A DNA stretch of 28,479 nt from Prevotella merdae. Lineage in GTDB: Bacteria; Bacteroidota; Bacteroidia; Bacteroidales; Bacteroidaceae. The stretch covers positions 1-28,479 of the forward strand of contig NZ_LT985329.1 in the NCBI RefSeq assembly GCF_900290275.1, written 5' to 3'. Shown one piece after another: positions 15,383-22,942 of the stretch. The notes under the pieces were generated by a model. It saw only the letters and a list, made by a program, of their open reading frames with translations. It did not search any database and had not been told where the DNA came from. The number at the start of each line of letters is the position of its first letter. The first letter of the stretch is position 1. Made by a program: the position numbers and the translations under genes.

Positions 15383-16303
15383 ATGAGCAATATAAAGGAC
15401 AATTTGCTGCAGCTTATAGGCAAGACTCCATTGGTGCGGCTTTCTAATATATATAAAGATGAATACGGAACGGAAATCATAGCCAAAGTGGAATATTTCA
15501 ATCCGGGAGGCAGTGTAAAGGACAGGGCAGCCTATGCGATGATTGAAGCAGCGGAAACTTCCGGGAAATTAAAAAAAGGGGGTACAATCATTGAACCTAC
15601 AAGCGGGAATACCGGTATCGGTATGGCTTGGATTGCAGCCCTAAAAGGATATAGAACGATACTGACAATGCCTGAAAGTATGAGTCTTGAACGCAGGAAA
15701 CTATTGGCGTTCTTGGGGTGTGAAGTAGTTCTGACACCAGCCGCTTCCGGTATGAAAGGAGCTTTGGATAAGGCAGAAGAACTGCAAAGGAATACTCCCG
15801 GATCTATTATATTACAACAGTTTTCTAACTCAGCCAATCCTATGGTTCACTACAATACAACAGCAAACGAGATTATGGAGGATTCGGACGGAGTGTTCGA
15901 TGTTTTTGTTGCTTGTGTAGGTACAGGAGGAACAATAACCGGAACAGGAAAAAGACTGAAGGAGTTAAAGCCGAATGTTAAAATTGTAGCAGTAGAACCG
16001 GAGTCATCAGCCGTTTTGTCAGGAGGGCAGGCTGGAAAGCACAGTATTCAGGGCATAGGTGCCGGATTTGTCCCTGATAACTATGATTCAAACACAGTAG
16101 ATAAAATTATTCAGGTAAAAGATAAAGAGGCTTTTGATATGATGCACAGTTTGGCGAAAAAAGAGGGGCTTCTTGTCGGAATATCTTCCGGTGCAGCAGT
16201 TTCAGCCGCTGTTAAACTTGCCTCAAACGATTCTTATAAAGGGAAAAGGATAATTGTACTGCTACCTGATACTGGAGAGAGATACCTTTCTATGAATATA
16301 TAA
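15383..16303 (+). CDS. cysK: Cysteine synthase A (O-acetylserine sulfhydrylase)
   Basis: PLP enzyme of 306 aa that forms cysteine from O-acetylserine and sulfide. The PLP lysine lies in NPGGSVKDRAAYAM (about 40), the substrate loop in TSGNTGIGMA, and the phosphate-binding loop in GTGGTITGTG. The C-terminus LPDTGERYLSMNI is the family end. The ATG at 15383 gives MSNIKDNLLQLIGKTPLVRL, the normal N-terminus; the longer frame from 15335 overlaps cysE and is rejected. Its cysteine would feed GshAB encoded just upstream. Confidence 0.95.
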   Translation: MSNIKDNLLQLIGKTPLVRLSNIYKDEYGTEIIAKVEYFNPGGSVKDRAAYAMIEAAETSGKLKKGGTIIEPTSGNTGIGMAWIAALKGYRTILTMPESMSLERRKLLAFLGCEVVLTPAASGMKGALDKAEELQRNTPGSIILQQFSNSANPMVHYNTTANEIMEDSDGVFDVFVACVGTGGTITGTGKRLKELKPNVKIVAVEPESSAVLSGGQAGKHSIQGIGAGFVPDNYDSNTVDKIIQVKDKEAFDMMHSLAKKEGLLVGISSGAAVSAAVKLASNDSYKGKRIIVLLPDTGERYLSMNI

Positions 16304-16337
16304 ATAAACAAAGCCCTTAATGGGCTTTGTTTATTTA
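16301..16337. terminator. Strong bidirectional terminator between cysK and the lipoprotein gene
   Basis: Perfect 16-bp arms, 16301-16316 and 16322-16337, with a GC-rich tip (GCCC/GGGC) and A/T-rich base on both sides. It overlaps the cysK stop codon and the stop of the convergent minus-strand gene ending at 16331. Confidence 0.9.
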
Positions 16338-16786
16338 TAATACAGTTTCAAATCATCTGTTGCAATCTCCTTGCCGTCTTCAAAGGTCAGTGTCTTGCGG
16401 TCTATCTCCTTGCCGTTCTTGCGCACGACCACCACCCAGTGCATCGGCTCGTTCACTGCCCCATCATCGCCATCGACCACACCGCCGGAAACGGCAAATT
16501 CAATCGCACTGCCTTCAGTGGAAAGCGTAACGGAAGGTACAGCCAGCTGTTCATCGCCAAGAACCGCCGTACCCTTGAACTTCTCTCCCGTATTCTCATT
16601 GACAACTGTTGTGCCGTTTGCAGCCACCACCACCGACTTGATATAACTCCTGTATTCGCCTGACTGCTCAACCGTAACCTGATACATAGCCCCCTCACCG
16701 CCTCCGGGTTCGTCTTCCTTGCTACAACCTACCAGACCGCCAATCACGCACAGGCATACCGCCAAATGATAATAAAACTTCTTCAT
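16331..16786 (-). CDS. Putative lipoprotein of unknown function
   Basis: Protein of 151 aa starting MKKFYYHLAVCLCVIGGLVGCSKEDE: a hydrophobic signal peptide with lipobox LVGC (acylated Cys about 21), followed by an acidic/Gly-rich Bacteroidetes lipoprotein export-like stretch (SKEDEPGGGEG). The mature part is beta-rich with no domain I recognise. It lies downstream of the barrel fragment at 16804 on the same strand, so the two may once have formed an envelope operon, possibly from a conjugation region (TraO then a lipoprotein), but this does not match the TraQ sequence I know. Confidence 0.7.
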   Translation of the reverse strand: MKKFYYHLAVCLCVIGGLVGCSKEDEPGGGEGAMYQVTVEQSGEYRSYIKSVVVAANGTTVVNENTGEKFKGTAVLGDEQLAVPSVTLSTEGSAIEFAVSGGVVDGDDGAVNEPMHWVVVVRKNGKEIDRKTLTFEDGKEIATDDLKLYYK

Positions 16787-16803
16787 AAGATTAAAATTTA
16801 AGT

Positions 16804-17160
16804 TTATAAATAAATCACGCAACCCAAACCGATATGGTTATTGTTGCGAAGAATGGAATTAAACAGCATTTCAAACCGATATTCGGCAAAGAGAGCGACC
16901 TTCGGACTAAGCAGCAGTTCAGGTCTTACGCCCACCTCATAGCCATAGACAAACGCCCGGCTACGCTCCAGATAAACCAGCTCGCTCTTGGTCTTTGCCC
17001 TCTGGTAGCCAATCGTGCCGGAAGCCACGCCCAGAAAAGAGAACTTGCGCCCCTTCAGGAGCCAGTAGGCGAACTCCGGGCCGACTGTTACGGTGTTCGC
17101 CTGTACCTGTTCACGGTTCAGGTTACGAAGGTGGCAACCTTCTTGGTTCCAGCTTGCATA
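16804..17160 (-). pseudogene. C-terminal fragment of a TraO-like outer-membrane beta-barrel protein
   Basis: The frame read leftwards from about 17160 gives roughly 118 residues of beta-strand pattern ending in GLGCVIYL, with aromatic C-terminal strands typical of barrels. AFVYGYEVGVRPELLLSPKV and LFAEYRFEMLFNS resemble the end of TraO-type conjugal barrel proteins in order and spacing. The N-terminus and signal peptide are missing: upstream of about 17160 the sequence becomes an unrelated AMP-ligase gene in the opposite orientation. The only start in this part is a GTG at 17028, which would leave 74 aa, so I treat it as a remnant. TraO identity is a resemblance from memory; another small barrel is possible. 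Confidence 0.5.
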
Positions 17161-17167
17161 CGTATGC
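17156..17167. repeat. 12-bp palindrome at a gene-fragment junction
   Basis: GCATACGTATGC is a perfect palindrome exactly where the truncated barrel (minus) and truncated AMP-binding gene (plus) meet. It may be a recombination or insertion scar; no flanking duplication was found. Confidence 0.5.
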
Positions 17168-17856
17168 TCTTGACTTTTGCAAAGGATAAATTGACATCGT
17201 ACGCTAATAAGATAGATTTCATAGAAACGGGAGCAGCTCCCATGCCATTAGAAGATATGCGTCTGTTGTGTCAAGTTTTGCCTCAAACTCGACTTTACAA
17301 CACCTATGCATCTACAGAAACAGGCATTATTTCTACTTTTAATTATAATGATGGCGAATGTTTGGCAGGTTGTTTGGGAACGCCAATGAAACAATCCTCA
17401 TTTTTCATTACAGCCGACGGCATCGTTGGGTGTAAGGGAAAAACACTTATGATGGGATATTGGAACGATACGGAAACAACAGCAAAAGTACTAAAAGATG
17501 GTACCATTATTACAGCAGATTTAGGGTCTATAGATATGAAAGGTAGGTTACGTCTGCATGGACGAAGTGACGATGTTATAAACGTTGGAGGTTATAAGAT
17601 TGCACCTACAGAGGTTGAAGACATTGCATTGGCTTTTTCTGGCGTGAAAGATTGCATTTGTATCGAGGCTCCACATCCTGTTGTTGGAAAAGTATTGAAA
17701 CTGTTGATTGTACCAGATGTCGATTATAATCGAAAGAATCTGGTGAATTACCTCAGATCTAAATTAGAACCTCATAAAGTTCCAGTATTATATGATGAGA
17801 TTGCTGAAGTGCGGCGTACATTTAATGGAAAAATCGATCGCAAGAGTTATCGATAA
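17165..17856 (+). pseudogene. C-terminal part of an acyl-CoA-synthetase-like AMP-binding protein
   Basis: About 230 residues of the ANL adenylation superfamily. The regions present are TGAAPMP, the A5-like YASTETG, an A7-like TADLGSID (Asp present, TGD weakened), the A8 hinge SDDVINVGGYKIAPTEVE and the A10 lysine loop FNGKIDRKSY. The A1-A4 part, including the P-loop, is absent, so it cannot adenylate on its own. Homology fades at a 12-bp palindrome (17156-17167), where the barrel fragment begins on the other strand. It is distinctly more AT-rich than its left neighbour. An open frame from 16834 runs through the barrel in antisense and is not its real N-terminus. Confidence 0.8.
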
Positions 17857-17860
17857 AAAA

Positions 17861-18472
17861 TTAGATTTTGAAAAGGATGGCGGGATTGATACTCTTGCCA
17901 TCCTTTTTGCATGTAAGGTGGAGATGGCTGCCAGTACTACGACCGGTATTGCCAGTTACACCAACTATGATACCAGGATAAACATATTCTCCTTTACGAA
18001 CTATGATAGAGGATAAATGGCAATAGCTGACATGATAATTGCCATGCCTCAATGTAACATAGTTGCCAGAACGATTGTCATAGCCAACCTTTTCGACAAT
18101 ACCATCCATCATGGCATAGGCAGGTTCGTTCTTCGCACGAAGATCCAAACCGTTGTGCCATGATAGTTTACCTGTAAAAGGGTCACGACGATAGCCGTAA
18201 GGACTGGTGACTTTGATTGATTTCAGTGGATAAGTGATGCTTGGATAGCCGCTTATCCACTGTTTTTGTTTGCTATCCACAGAGTCTGTTTCCTGTTGAA
18301 GTAGATTTGCTTGTATAGAATCTACAGGTTGATTGGCAGGAAGTAGAAACTTCTCCTCCACTTTCCTGACTTTGTAACGGCATACGTTATTGCTGACGGT
18401 ATTGAACTGCGCCTTTGCACTCGATACCGCCAGACAACTTATTACCCATAATACCACTATTTTCCATTTCAT
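17861..18472 (-). CDS. Secreted M23-family metallopeptidase (intact active site)
   Basis: Protein of 203 aa with a signal peptide (MKWKIVVLWVISCLAVSSAKA, cut near 21) and a C-terminal LytM/M23 domain that would cut peptidoglycan cross-links in the periplasm. Zinc and catalytic residues are present: His106 and Asp110 in SWHNGLD, His152 in YCHLS, His183 and His185 in TGSHLHL. In conjugative elements such enzymes open the wall for the transfer channel; that role is inferred from the neighbouring operon. Its 3' end contains an 11-bp inverted repeat (17871-17881 with 17897-17907) that could also stop transcription from the other strand. It diverges from the large rightward operon. Confidence 0.9.
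   Translation of the reverse strand: MKWKIVVLWVISCLAVSSAKAQFNTVSNNVCRYKVRKVEEKFLLPANQPVDSIQANLLQQETDSVDSKQKQWISGYPSITYPLKSIKVTSPYGYRRDPFTGKLSWHNGLDLRAKNEPAYAMMDGIVEKVGYDNRSGNYVTLRHGNYHVSYCHLSSIIVRKGEYVYPGIIVGVTGNTGRSTGSHLHLTCKKDGKSINPAILFKI
17871..17908 (+). terminator. Possible terminator within the 3' end of the M23 gene
   Basis: AAAAGGATGGC (17871-17881) and GCCATCCTTTT (17897-17907) pair perfectly around a 15-nt loop and end in a T run on the plus strand. It lies 15 bp past the stop of the AMP-ligase fragment. It is also coding for the M23 protein, so chance is possible. Confidence 0.4.
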
Positions 18473-18476
18473 GGTG

Positions 18477-18484
18477 CAAAGTTA
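18477..18484 (-). promoter_or_regulatory. -7 promoter box of the M23 gene
   Basis: CAAAGTTA reads TAACTTTG on the minus strand, matching TAnnTTTG. It ends only 4 bp before the ATG at 18472, so the transcript would start at or almost at the start codon. Confidence 0.5.
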
Positions 18485-18640
18485 GGGAAAGATATCAAGA
18501 GTGATTGTCGATGCTGTAAAAGTATAACATAAAATAAGATTAAAGTATGATTGAGAGTATGAAATGATGATATAATCATAATAAAATGGAAAAGATTGAG
18601 CAGAAGAACGTAGGCTTTCTTGTATTCATTACTCTTGGGC

Positions 18641-18665
18641 TATCTTTGCATGGCTATATGCAAAG
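18641..18665 (+). promoter_or_regulatory. Promoter with dyad for the rightward operon
   Basis: TATCTTTG (18641-18648) matches the -7 consensus, with TTCTTG about 18 bp upstream as a weak -33 box. CTTTGCAT (18644-18651) and ATGCAAAG (18658-18665) form an 8-bp inverted repeat over the -7 box and the expected start site, a likely operator. Confidence 0.55.
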
Positions 18666-18689
18666 TATCATTCAAAATATAATCAGAAT

Positions 18690-19448
18690 ATGAAAAGAAA
18701 CTCATTTGAAGAAAGCGAAGTGCCGTATCAGACACTTGCAAAGTTCGGTCTTACCCATGAGATGATAGAAGACCTTCCGATGCATGCCTTGGATGACATC
18801 AGCAATGGTCGTCCATCGCCAGTGTTGCCTGTGAGCATGGAAGTAAACGAGGGCTACAGTATCAAGAGCAGAACCCGATTTGCCTTGGTAAGAATGGCAG
18901 ACGGAAATGTGGATGTGATGTTCTATCCTGTATTGAAGTACGCCCCATTGGACAAATTCACCAAGGAACAGCAGGAACTGTTGAAGCAGGGCAAGGCTGT
19001 GGTGGCAGATGTGGATATGCCAGATGGCACACATGTCAAGGCATTTGTACAGATTGACGGAGAGACCAACCAAGTGATGGCTGTGCCGACACCTGTGATT
19101 GGTAGAAACTTGCAGGTGCTATCTGACGAACTCAGTCTTGGAGGAACGGAGCTAAAGAGCATCCAAAATGGCGAGGCACTGACATTTGCCGTAGAAGACG
19201 AGCCTGTGACTGTAGGCATCGACCTGAAGAGCGATACTGGCATCCGCTTCGCCAACGGCGATGGTGAGCAGTGGCGCAAGGAAGGCAAGCGAGAGTGGGA
19301 CAAATACACTTTCGGCATCTATGGCTGTTGGGTAATGGATGTTGACGGTAATCTCGACTATGTTCCAGAGGAGGAATATACCGAAGAACTGTGGAATGAG
19401 CAGAAAAAGGCTGCTGGAAGACATGCTTCTGCCGTTGCAAGAAAGTAA
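18690..19448 (+). CDS. DUF4099/DUF3945 domain protein
   Basis: Protein of 252 aa. An N-terminal DUF4099-like part (YQTLAKFGLTHEMIEDLP, about 11-28) precedes DUF3945-like sequence in which short segments repeat (DVMFYPVLKYAPLDKFTKEQ, and HVKAFVQIDGETNQVMAVPT). Function unknown; the family travels with Bacteroidetes mobile elements. It is the first gene of the rightward operon, 42 bp after the -7 box. Architecture parallels the gene at 5213-6784 but the sequence is clearly different, so these are two separate lineages of element, not a duplication. Confidence 0.7.
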   Translation: MKRNSFEESEVPYQTLAKFGLTHEMIEDLPMHALDDISNGRPSPVLPVSMEVNEGYSIKSRTRFALVRMADGNVDVMFYPVLKYAPLDKFTKEQQELLKQGKAVVADVDMPDGTHVKAFVQIDGETNQVMAVPTPVIGRNLQVLSDELSLGGTELKSIQNGEALTFAVEDEPVTVGIDLKSDTGIRFANGDGEQWRKEGKREWDKYTFGIYGCWVMDVDGNLDYVPEEEYTEELWNEQKKAAGRHASAVARK

Positions 19449-19474
19449 AGTGAAACATCAAATTTAGGGAAGAA

Positions 19475-19699
19475 ATGAGAAAAGGACCTTATTATACAGA
19501 AGACATTCTCGTGGAGAAGATGCAGAGCGGCGAATACGGTTGGCTTGACTATGTGAACCATTTCAGTGAGGGATGGCAGAACGAGTATCAAGAATACTGC
19601 AAGGAACACGCCCTGTGCATCGGCAACGAGAGTGCGGAACAGTTTGTGAAGTACAAGGACGAGCTGTTGGAGCAAGGAATGGAAACAGAAAACGCTTAA
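19475..19699 (+). CDS. Small conserved-looking protein, function unknown
   Basis: Protein of 74 aa, acidic, rich in Glu, Tyr and Trp, with GWLDYVNHFSEGWQNEYQEY at about 22-41. No domain recognised. An AGGGAAG-like site precedes the ATG, and the gene fits tightly between its neighbours (26 bp before, 12 bp after) in the operon, which supports a real gene. Similar small proteins accompany DUF3945 genes in Bacteroidetes elements. Confidence 0.65.
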   Translation: MRKGPYYTEDILVEKMQSGEYGWLDYVNHFSEGWQNEYQEYCKEHALCIGNESAEQFVKYKDELLEQGMETENA

Positions 19700-19711
19700 T
19701 ACAATCATGCT

Positions 19712-21253
19712 ATGGCGATAAGAAAGAACTTGAATCCAAGACAGATGGACTTGCAGCCAGAGATGCGTGACATCTTGATGCGCAATGGTATGCAAGCCCA
19801 TATCATAGCCAACGGTGACGGTTATCAGTTAGCGGTACAGGGACATGACTCCCCACTGCTGACTTACAACCTCACCAAGAAACAGATGTTGGCATTGACC
19901 GATTGGGGAACCAACTCTGCCAACAAGAAGGCATACAATGTCTTTACAAGCATCATTGGCAAAGATTTCTATATGCCGAGAAACCTTGTCCATGCAAGGA
20001 ACGCTAACGGAAGAGTGGCAATGGGACTACATGGATATAGGATTGGTGCAGGAGAGTACGGCAGATTAGGATGGAGTCCTGAGTTTTTGGGTTGGACACC
20101 GAGAATGCAGGACGGCTATCATCTACGTAGAGTCGGAGGACAGATGTTTTATGCTGGTGCACCGATGGTAGCGGAAAGACCTGACAGAAGACTGAAACCT
20201 GGTGAGTTAACCTCAGGAGGTTATGGCTTTTACTATAAAGGACAGCAACAAGCAGCACCACAAGCAGACGTATTACAAAACCTGCAAGCCGTGATGACAC
20301 CTGTAGAAACACGTCCAAGAAGTCAAGAGCCAGCCAAACCCTACAAGGAACTGATAAGCTCACCTGTATATTTCTCCAACGATCAATGGCAGGAATGCCT
20401 GTCTTCACACGGTATCATCATCGATGAGAAGGCAAAGACACTCACCATCCAATCAGAAAGCACCAAAAGTGATATGGTGTATGACTTGACCGACGATGAA
20501 TTGAAGGCATTGACCAACAATTCTGTCAAGCAAGTATCTGTAGCCAAACGACTGGATATATTGAATAATGTCATCAAGGACGATTTCGCAGACAAGATAA
20601 CGATGGACATGCTCAACAGCAAGGAGCGCATCCATATCGGTTTGCGTCCAGAGGTACAGCAGGAGTTGGACGGCAAGATGCAGTTGCAATCTACCGTCGA
20701 GTCACTGCAAGTGCAGCAAGAACCTATGAACAATAAAGTAGGTATTGTGGATGGGCAGGACTTGGACGAGAGCAAGGGATGGTTCCGTGAAGGCAAGCAT
20801 GGCAGAGAAGTAACTGTTGGTGAGATACGAGTGGAGCCAGCGGAGCAAGAAGGCAAGTTCCTCATGACAGCCATCATCAACGGTGAGCGAGTAAGCCACG
20901 AGATAACGCAGAAGCAGTATGACAAGTTCATGGCAGTGGATGACTACCATCGCATGAAACTTTTTTCCAAGATATTCGGTGAGGTAGATATGAAAGACCG
21001 TACCAGTTTGGGAACCAAGATTGGAGCTGCACTGTTAGCAGGATTGGGTGTTGCTGCAGAAGTAGGCAGTGAGCTACATCGTCCACATGGCGCACCTGTA
21101 GTGATAGTTGACCACCATCATGGTGCAGCACCTGCGCCACCTCGTCCCTATTTCAAGCCAGGAGTAGATACGCCAATGGATGTGGCGGCGAGAAACTTTG
21201 AGGCTGCTATGAACCAAGAAGTATTGCATCCTCACATGGGGAAAGGACTATAA
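19712..21253 (+). CDS. Triple-repeat protein of the mobile module, function unknown
   Basis: Protein of 513 aa. I see three degenerate copies of a module of about 65-75 residues: near 25-95 (YNLTKKQMLALTDWG ... IIGKDF), near 228-305 (YDLTDDELKALTNNS ... VIKDDF) and near 365-430 (HEITQKQYDKFMAVD ... IFGEVD). Each has a beta stretch, then a helix beginning LT or IT, then a helix ending in an acidic/aromatic turn. Between copies 1 and 2 is a Gly/Tyr-rich section; after copy 3 come a hydrophobic Gly/Ala helix (IGAALLAGLGVAAEVGSEL) and a His/Pro-rich tail. No signal peptide. It sits between the 74-aa gene and the Toprim gene. DUF3945-like relationship is possible but not certain. Confidence 0.7.
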   Translation: MAIRKNLNPRQMDLQPEMRDILMRNGMQAHIIANGDGYQLAVQGHDSPLLTYNLTKKQMLALTDWGTNSANKKAYNVFTSIIGKDFYMPRNLVHARNANGRVAMGLHGYRIGAGEYGRLGWSPEFLGWTPRMQDGYHLRRVGGQMFYAGAPMVAERPDRRLKPGELTSGGYGFYYKGQQQAAPQADVLQNLQAVMTPVETRPRSQEPAKPYKELISSPVYFSNDQWQECLSSHGIIIDEKAKTLTIQSESTKSDMVYDLTDDELKALTNNSVKQVSVAKRLDILNNVIKDDFADKITMDMLNSKERIHIGLRPEVQQELDGKMQLQSTVESLQVQQEPMNNKVGIVDGQDLDESKGWFREGKHGREVTVGEIRVEPAEQEGKFLMTAIINGERVSHEITQKQYDKFMAVDDYHRMKLFSKIFGEVDMKDRTSLGTKIGAALLAGLGVAAEVGSELHRPHGAPVVIVDHHHGAAPAPPRPYFKPGVDTPMDVAARNFEAAMNQEVLHPHMGKGL

Positions 21254-21265
21254 CGGAATGCGCTT

Positions 21266-22423
21266 ATGGCAAACAACGAACTGACATATAATGATTTCTT
21301 ACAGCGTCTGAACATACAGGAGTTGTTGGTGGACGCAGGCTATCAGTTGAACAAACGAGATGGCTTGCGCTATCCGTCGTACGTAAAGGTGGACAGTCAT
21401 GGACAGCGAGTGAGGGGTGACAAGTTTATTGTCACTGGCAACGGCAAGTGCTGTTTTCAGCCACCAGAACAGAAAAACTACAACGTGATAGGCTTCATCA
21501 AGGAGCATCCGACGCTGTTTGACGACTATAAGCCAGGGATGTCATTGGACAGGTTAGTGAATGTGGTATGCAACAGACTGTTGAATAATCCCATTGATGT
21601 GCGTGAAAGCAGAGTGTCAGAACCCAAGCGAGATGCCAAGCCCTTCAACCTGTCAGACTATGACATCTTGCGTTTCAACCCAAGGGAAAAGGACACCCAA
21701 CGGAAACACTATCCTTATTTCAAGGAAAGAGGCATCAACATGGGGACCCAGTTCGCCTTTCACAAGCATTTCTTCTTGGCGACCAAGCGTCGAAATAACG
21801 GATTGAGCTTTGCCAATCTCGCCTTTCCACTATCCTTACCGTCCAAGCCGGACAGCATCGTTGGATTGGAAGAGCGAGGCAGACCGAGACGAGAGGACGG
21901 CAAGGCATACAAGGGCAAGGCGGAAGGAAGCAACAGCAGTGAAGGATTGTGGATAGCCAACCTGACAGGTAAGCCATTGAAAGAAGCCACAAATATTCTA
22001 TGGTTTGAGAGTGCATACGATGCTATGGCAGAGTACCAAATCAATCCAGTGAAGAACGTGTATATCTCGACCGGAGGTACACCGACAAAGGGGCAAATAA
22101 AGGGAATGCTGGAAGAGACCCGACAAGCGAACCATTATTTGGGCTTTGACAAAGACGAGGCAGGACGTGGCTTTGTGAAGAACTTCAAAGCAATCGCCAA
22201 GGAAATGGGATTTGCAGACTTCACGGTACAAGCCTACCATCCCTTGGGACAATACAAGGATTGGAACGATGCCTTGCTTGGCAAACGAGACCAACGGTTG
22301 ATAGACCAAGGAGAGATAGACTTCGACTATTTCGAGTTCGCCAAGGCGCAAGAGGCCGAGAGGCAACAAGAGCAAGCCAAACAGGAGGAAAAAGAGGAAC
22401 GGACATCGGGCTTCCGCAGATAA
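21266..22423 (+). CDS. Toprim-domain primase-like protein (DUF3991/Toprim type)
   Basis: Protein of 385 aa. The N-terminal part (about 1-130) resembles the DUF3991/CHC2-like region found before Toprim domains in mobile-element primases. The Toprim core has the glutamate strand ILWFESAYDAMAEY near 244-257 and the acidic metal motif LGFDKDEAGRGF near 291-302. A charged Gln/Glu/Lys-rich tail ends the protein. Such proteins are thought to handle primer synthesis or single-stranded DNA during transfer or replication of plasmids and integrative elements. No separate primase catalytic motif was identified, so primase activity is inferred. It is 12 bp after the triple-repeat gene. Confidence 0.8.
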   Translation: MANNELTYNDFLQRLNIQELLVDAGYQLNKRDGLRYPSYVKVDSHGQRVRGDKFIVTGNGKCCFQPPEQKNYNVIGFIKEHPTLFDDYKPGMSLDRLVNVVCNRLLNNPIDVRESRVSEPKRDAKPFNLSDYDILRFNPREKDTQRKHYPYFKERGINMGTQFAFHKHFFLATKRRNNGLSFANLAFPLSLPSKPDSIVGLEERGRPRREDGKAYKGKAEGSNSSEGLWIANLTGKPLKEATNILWFESAYDAMAEYQINPVKNVYISTGGTPTKGQIKGMLEETRQANHYLGFDKDEAGRGFVKNFKAIAKEMGFADFTVQAYHPLGQYKDWNDALLGKRDQRLIDQGEIDFDYFEFAKAQEAERQQEQAKQEEKEERTSGFRR

Positions 22424-22453
22424 AGCACGGTGTCATTATCAAAAAGGAGAATT

Positions 22454-22942
22454 ATGCAGCAGACATATCGGTATAGAAACATCATCATCAAGCCCCATTG
22501 GATGCAGTTCGTCATCAACGAGCTGCACTTGCTTGTGCTTATAAGTGTAGGTTTTGTATATGCAGGTATTGATGATGCCGTCCTCTCCACTTTGGTGTTT
22601 GTCCTCTCACTCTTGTTTTCCCTATGTTTGGCATATCGAATGGTCTATCTATGCAGGATGCGGTACATCATCAGTAACGAACAATTAGTGTTTGAGCATG
22701 GCGTGTTTCATCGTGAAGTAGATTATCAGGAACTATACCGTGTGGTGGATTTCAACGAAAGTCAAACTTTCATGCAGCAACTATTCCGATTGAAAACCGT
22801 GAGCATATATTCTGGAGACAGAACGACACCAAGGCTTGACATTATCGGAGTACCGATGAAGGAAAACTTGGTAACAATTATCAGAGAACGAGTGGAAACC
22901 AACAAACGCAGGAGGAGCATCTATGAGATTACAAATAGGTAA
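22454..22942 (+). CDS. Membrane protein with bacterial PH domain (bPH2-like)
   Basis: Protein of 162 aa. Two hydrophobic helices lie near 17-60, followed by a PH-like beta domain (about 68-145) with RYIISNEQLVFEHGVFHREV, the pattern of YdbS/bPH2 proteins. AAGGAG 5 bp before the ATG is one of the clearest ribosome-binding sites in the window. The 3' end overlaps the next gene by 20 bp. It sits in the inner membrane with the PH domain probably cytoplasmic. Such a protein within a conjugation-like operon is unusual; the role is unknown. Confidence 0.75.
   Translation: MQQTYRYRNIIIKPHWMQFVINELHLLVLISVGFVYAGIDDAVLSTLVFVLSLLFSLCLAYRMVYLCRMRYIISNEQLVFEHGVFHREVDYQELYRVVDFNESQTFMQQLFRLKTVSIYSGDRTTPRLDIIGVPMKENLVTIIRERVETNKRRRSIYEITNR

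Noticed and set aside
16834..17164. Upstream part of the plus-strand frame leading into the AMP-ligase fragment
   Set aside because: This stretch is antisense to the barrel fragment and shows no adenylation motifs.
18640..18649. CTATCTTTGC as an att core for the second module
   Set aside because: First base differs from GTAnnTTTGC, it lies inside a dyad, and there is no integrase nearby.
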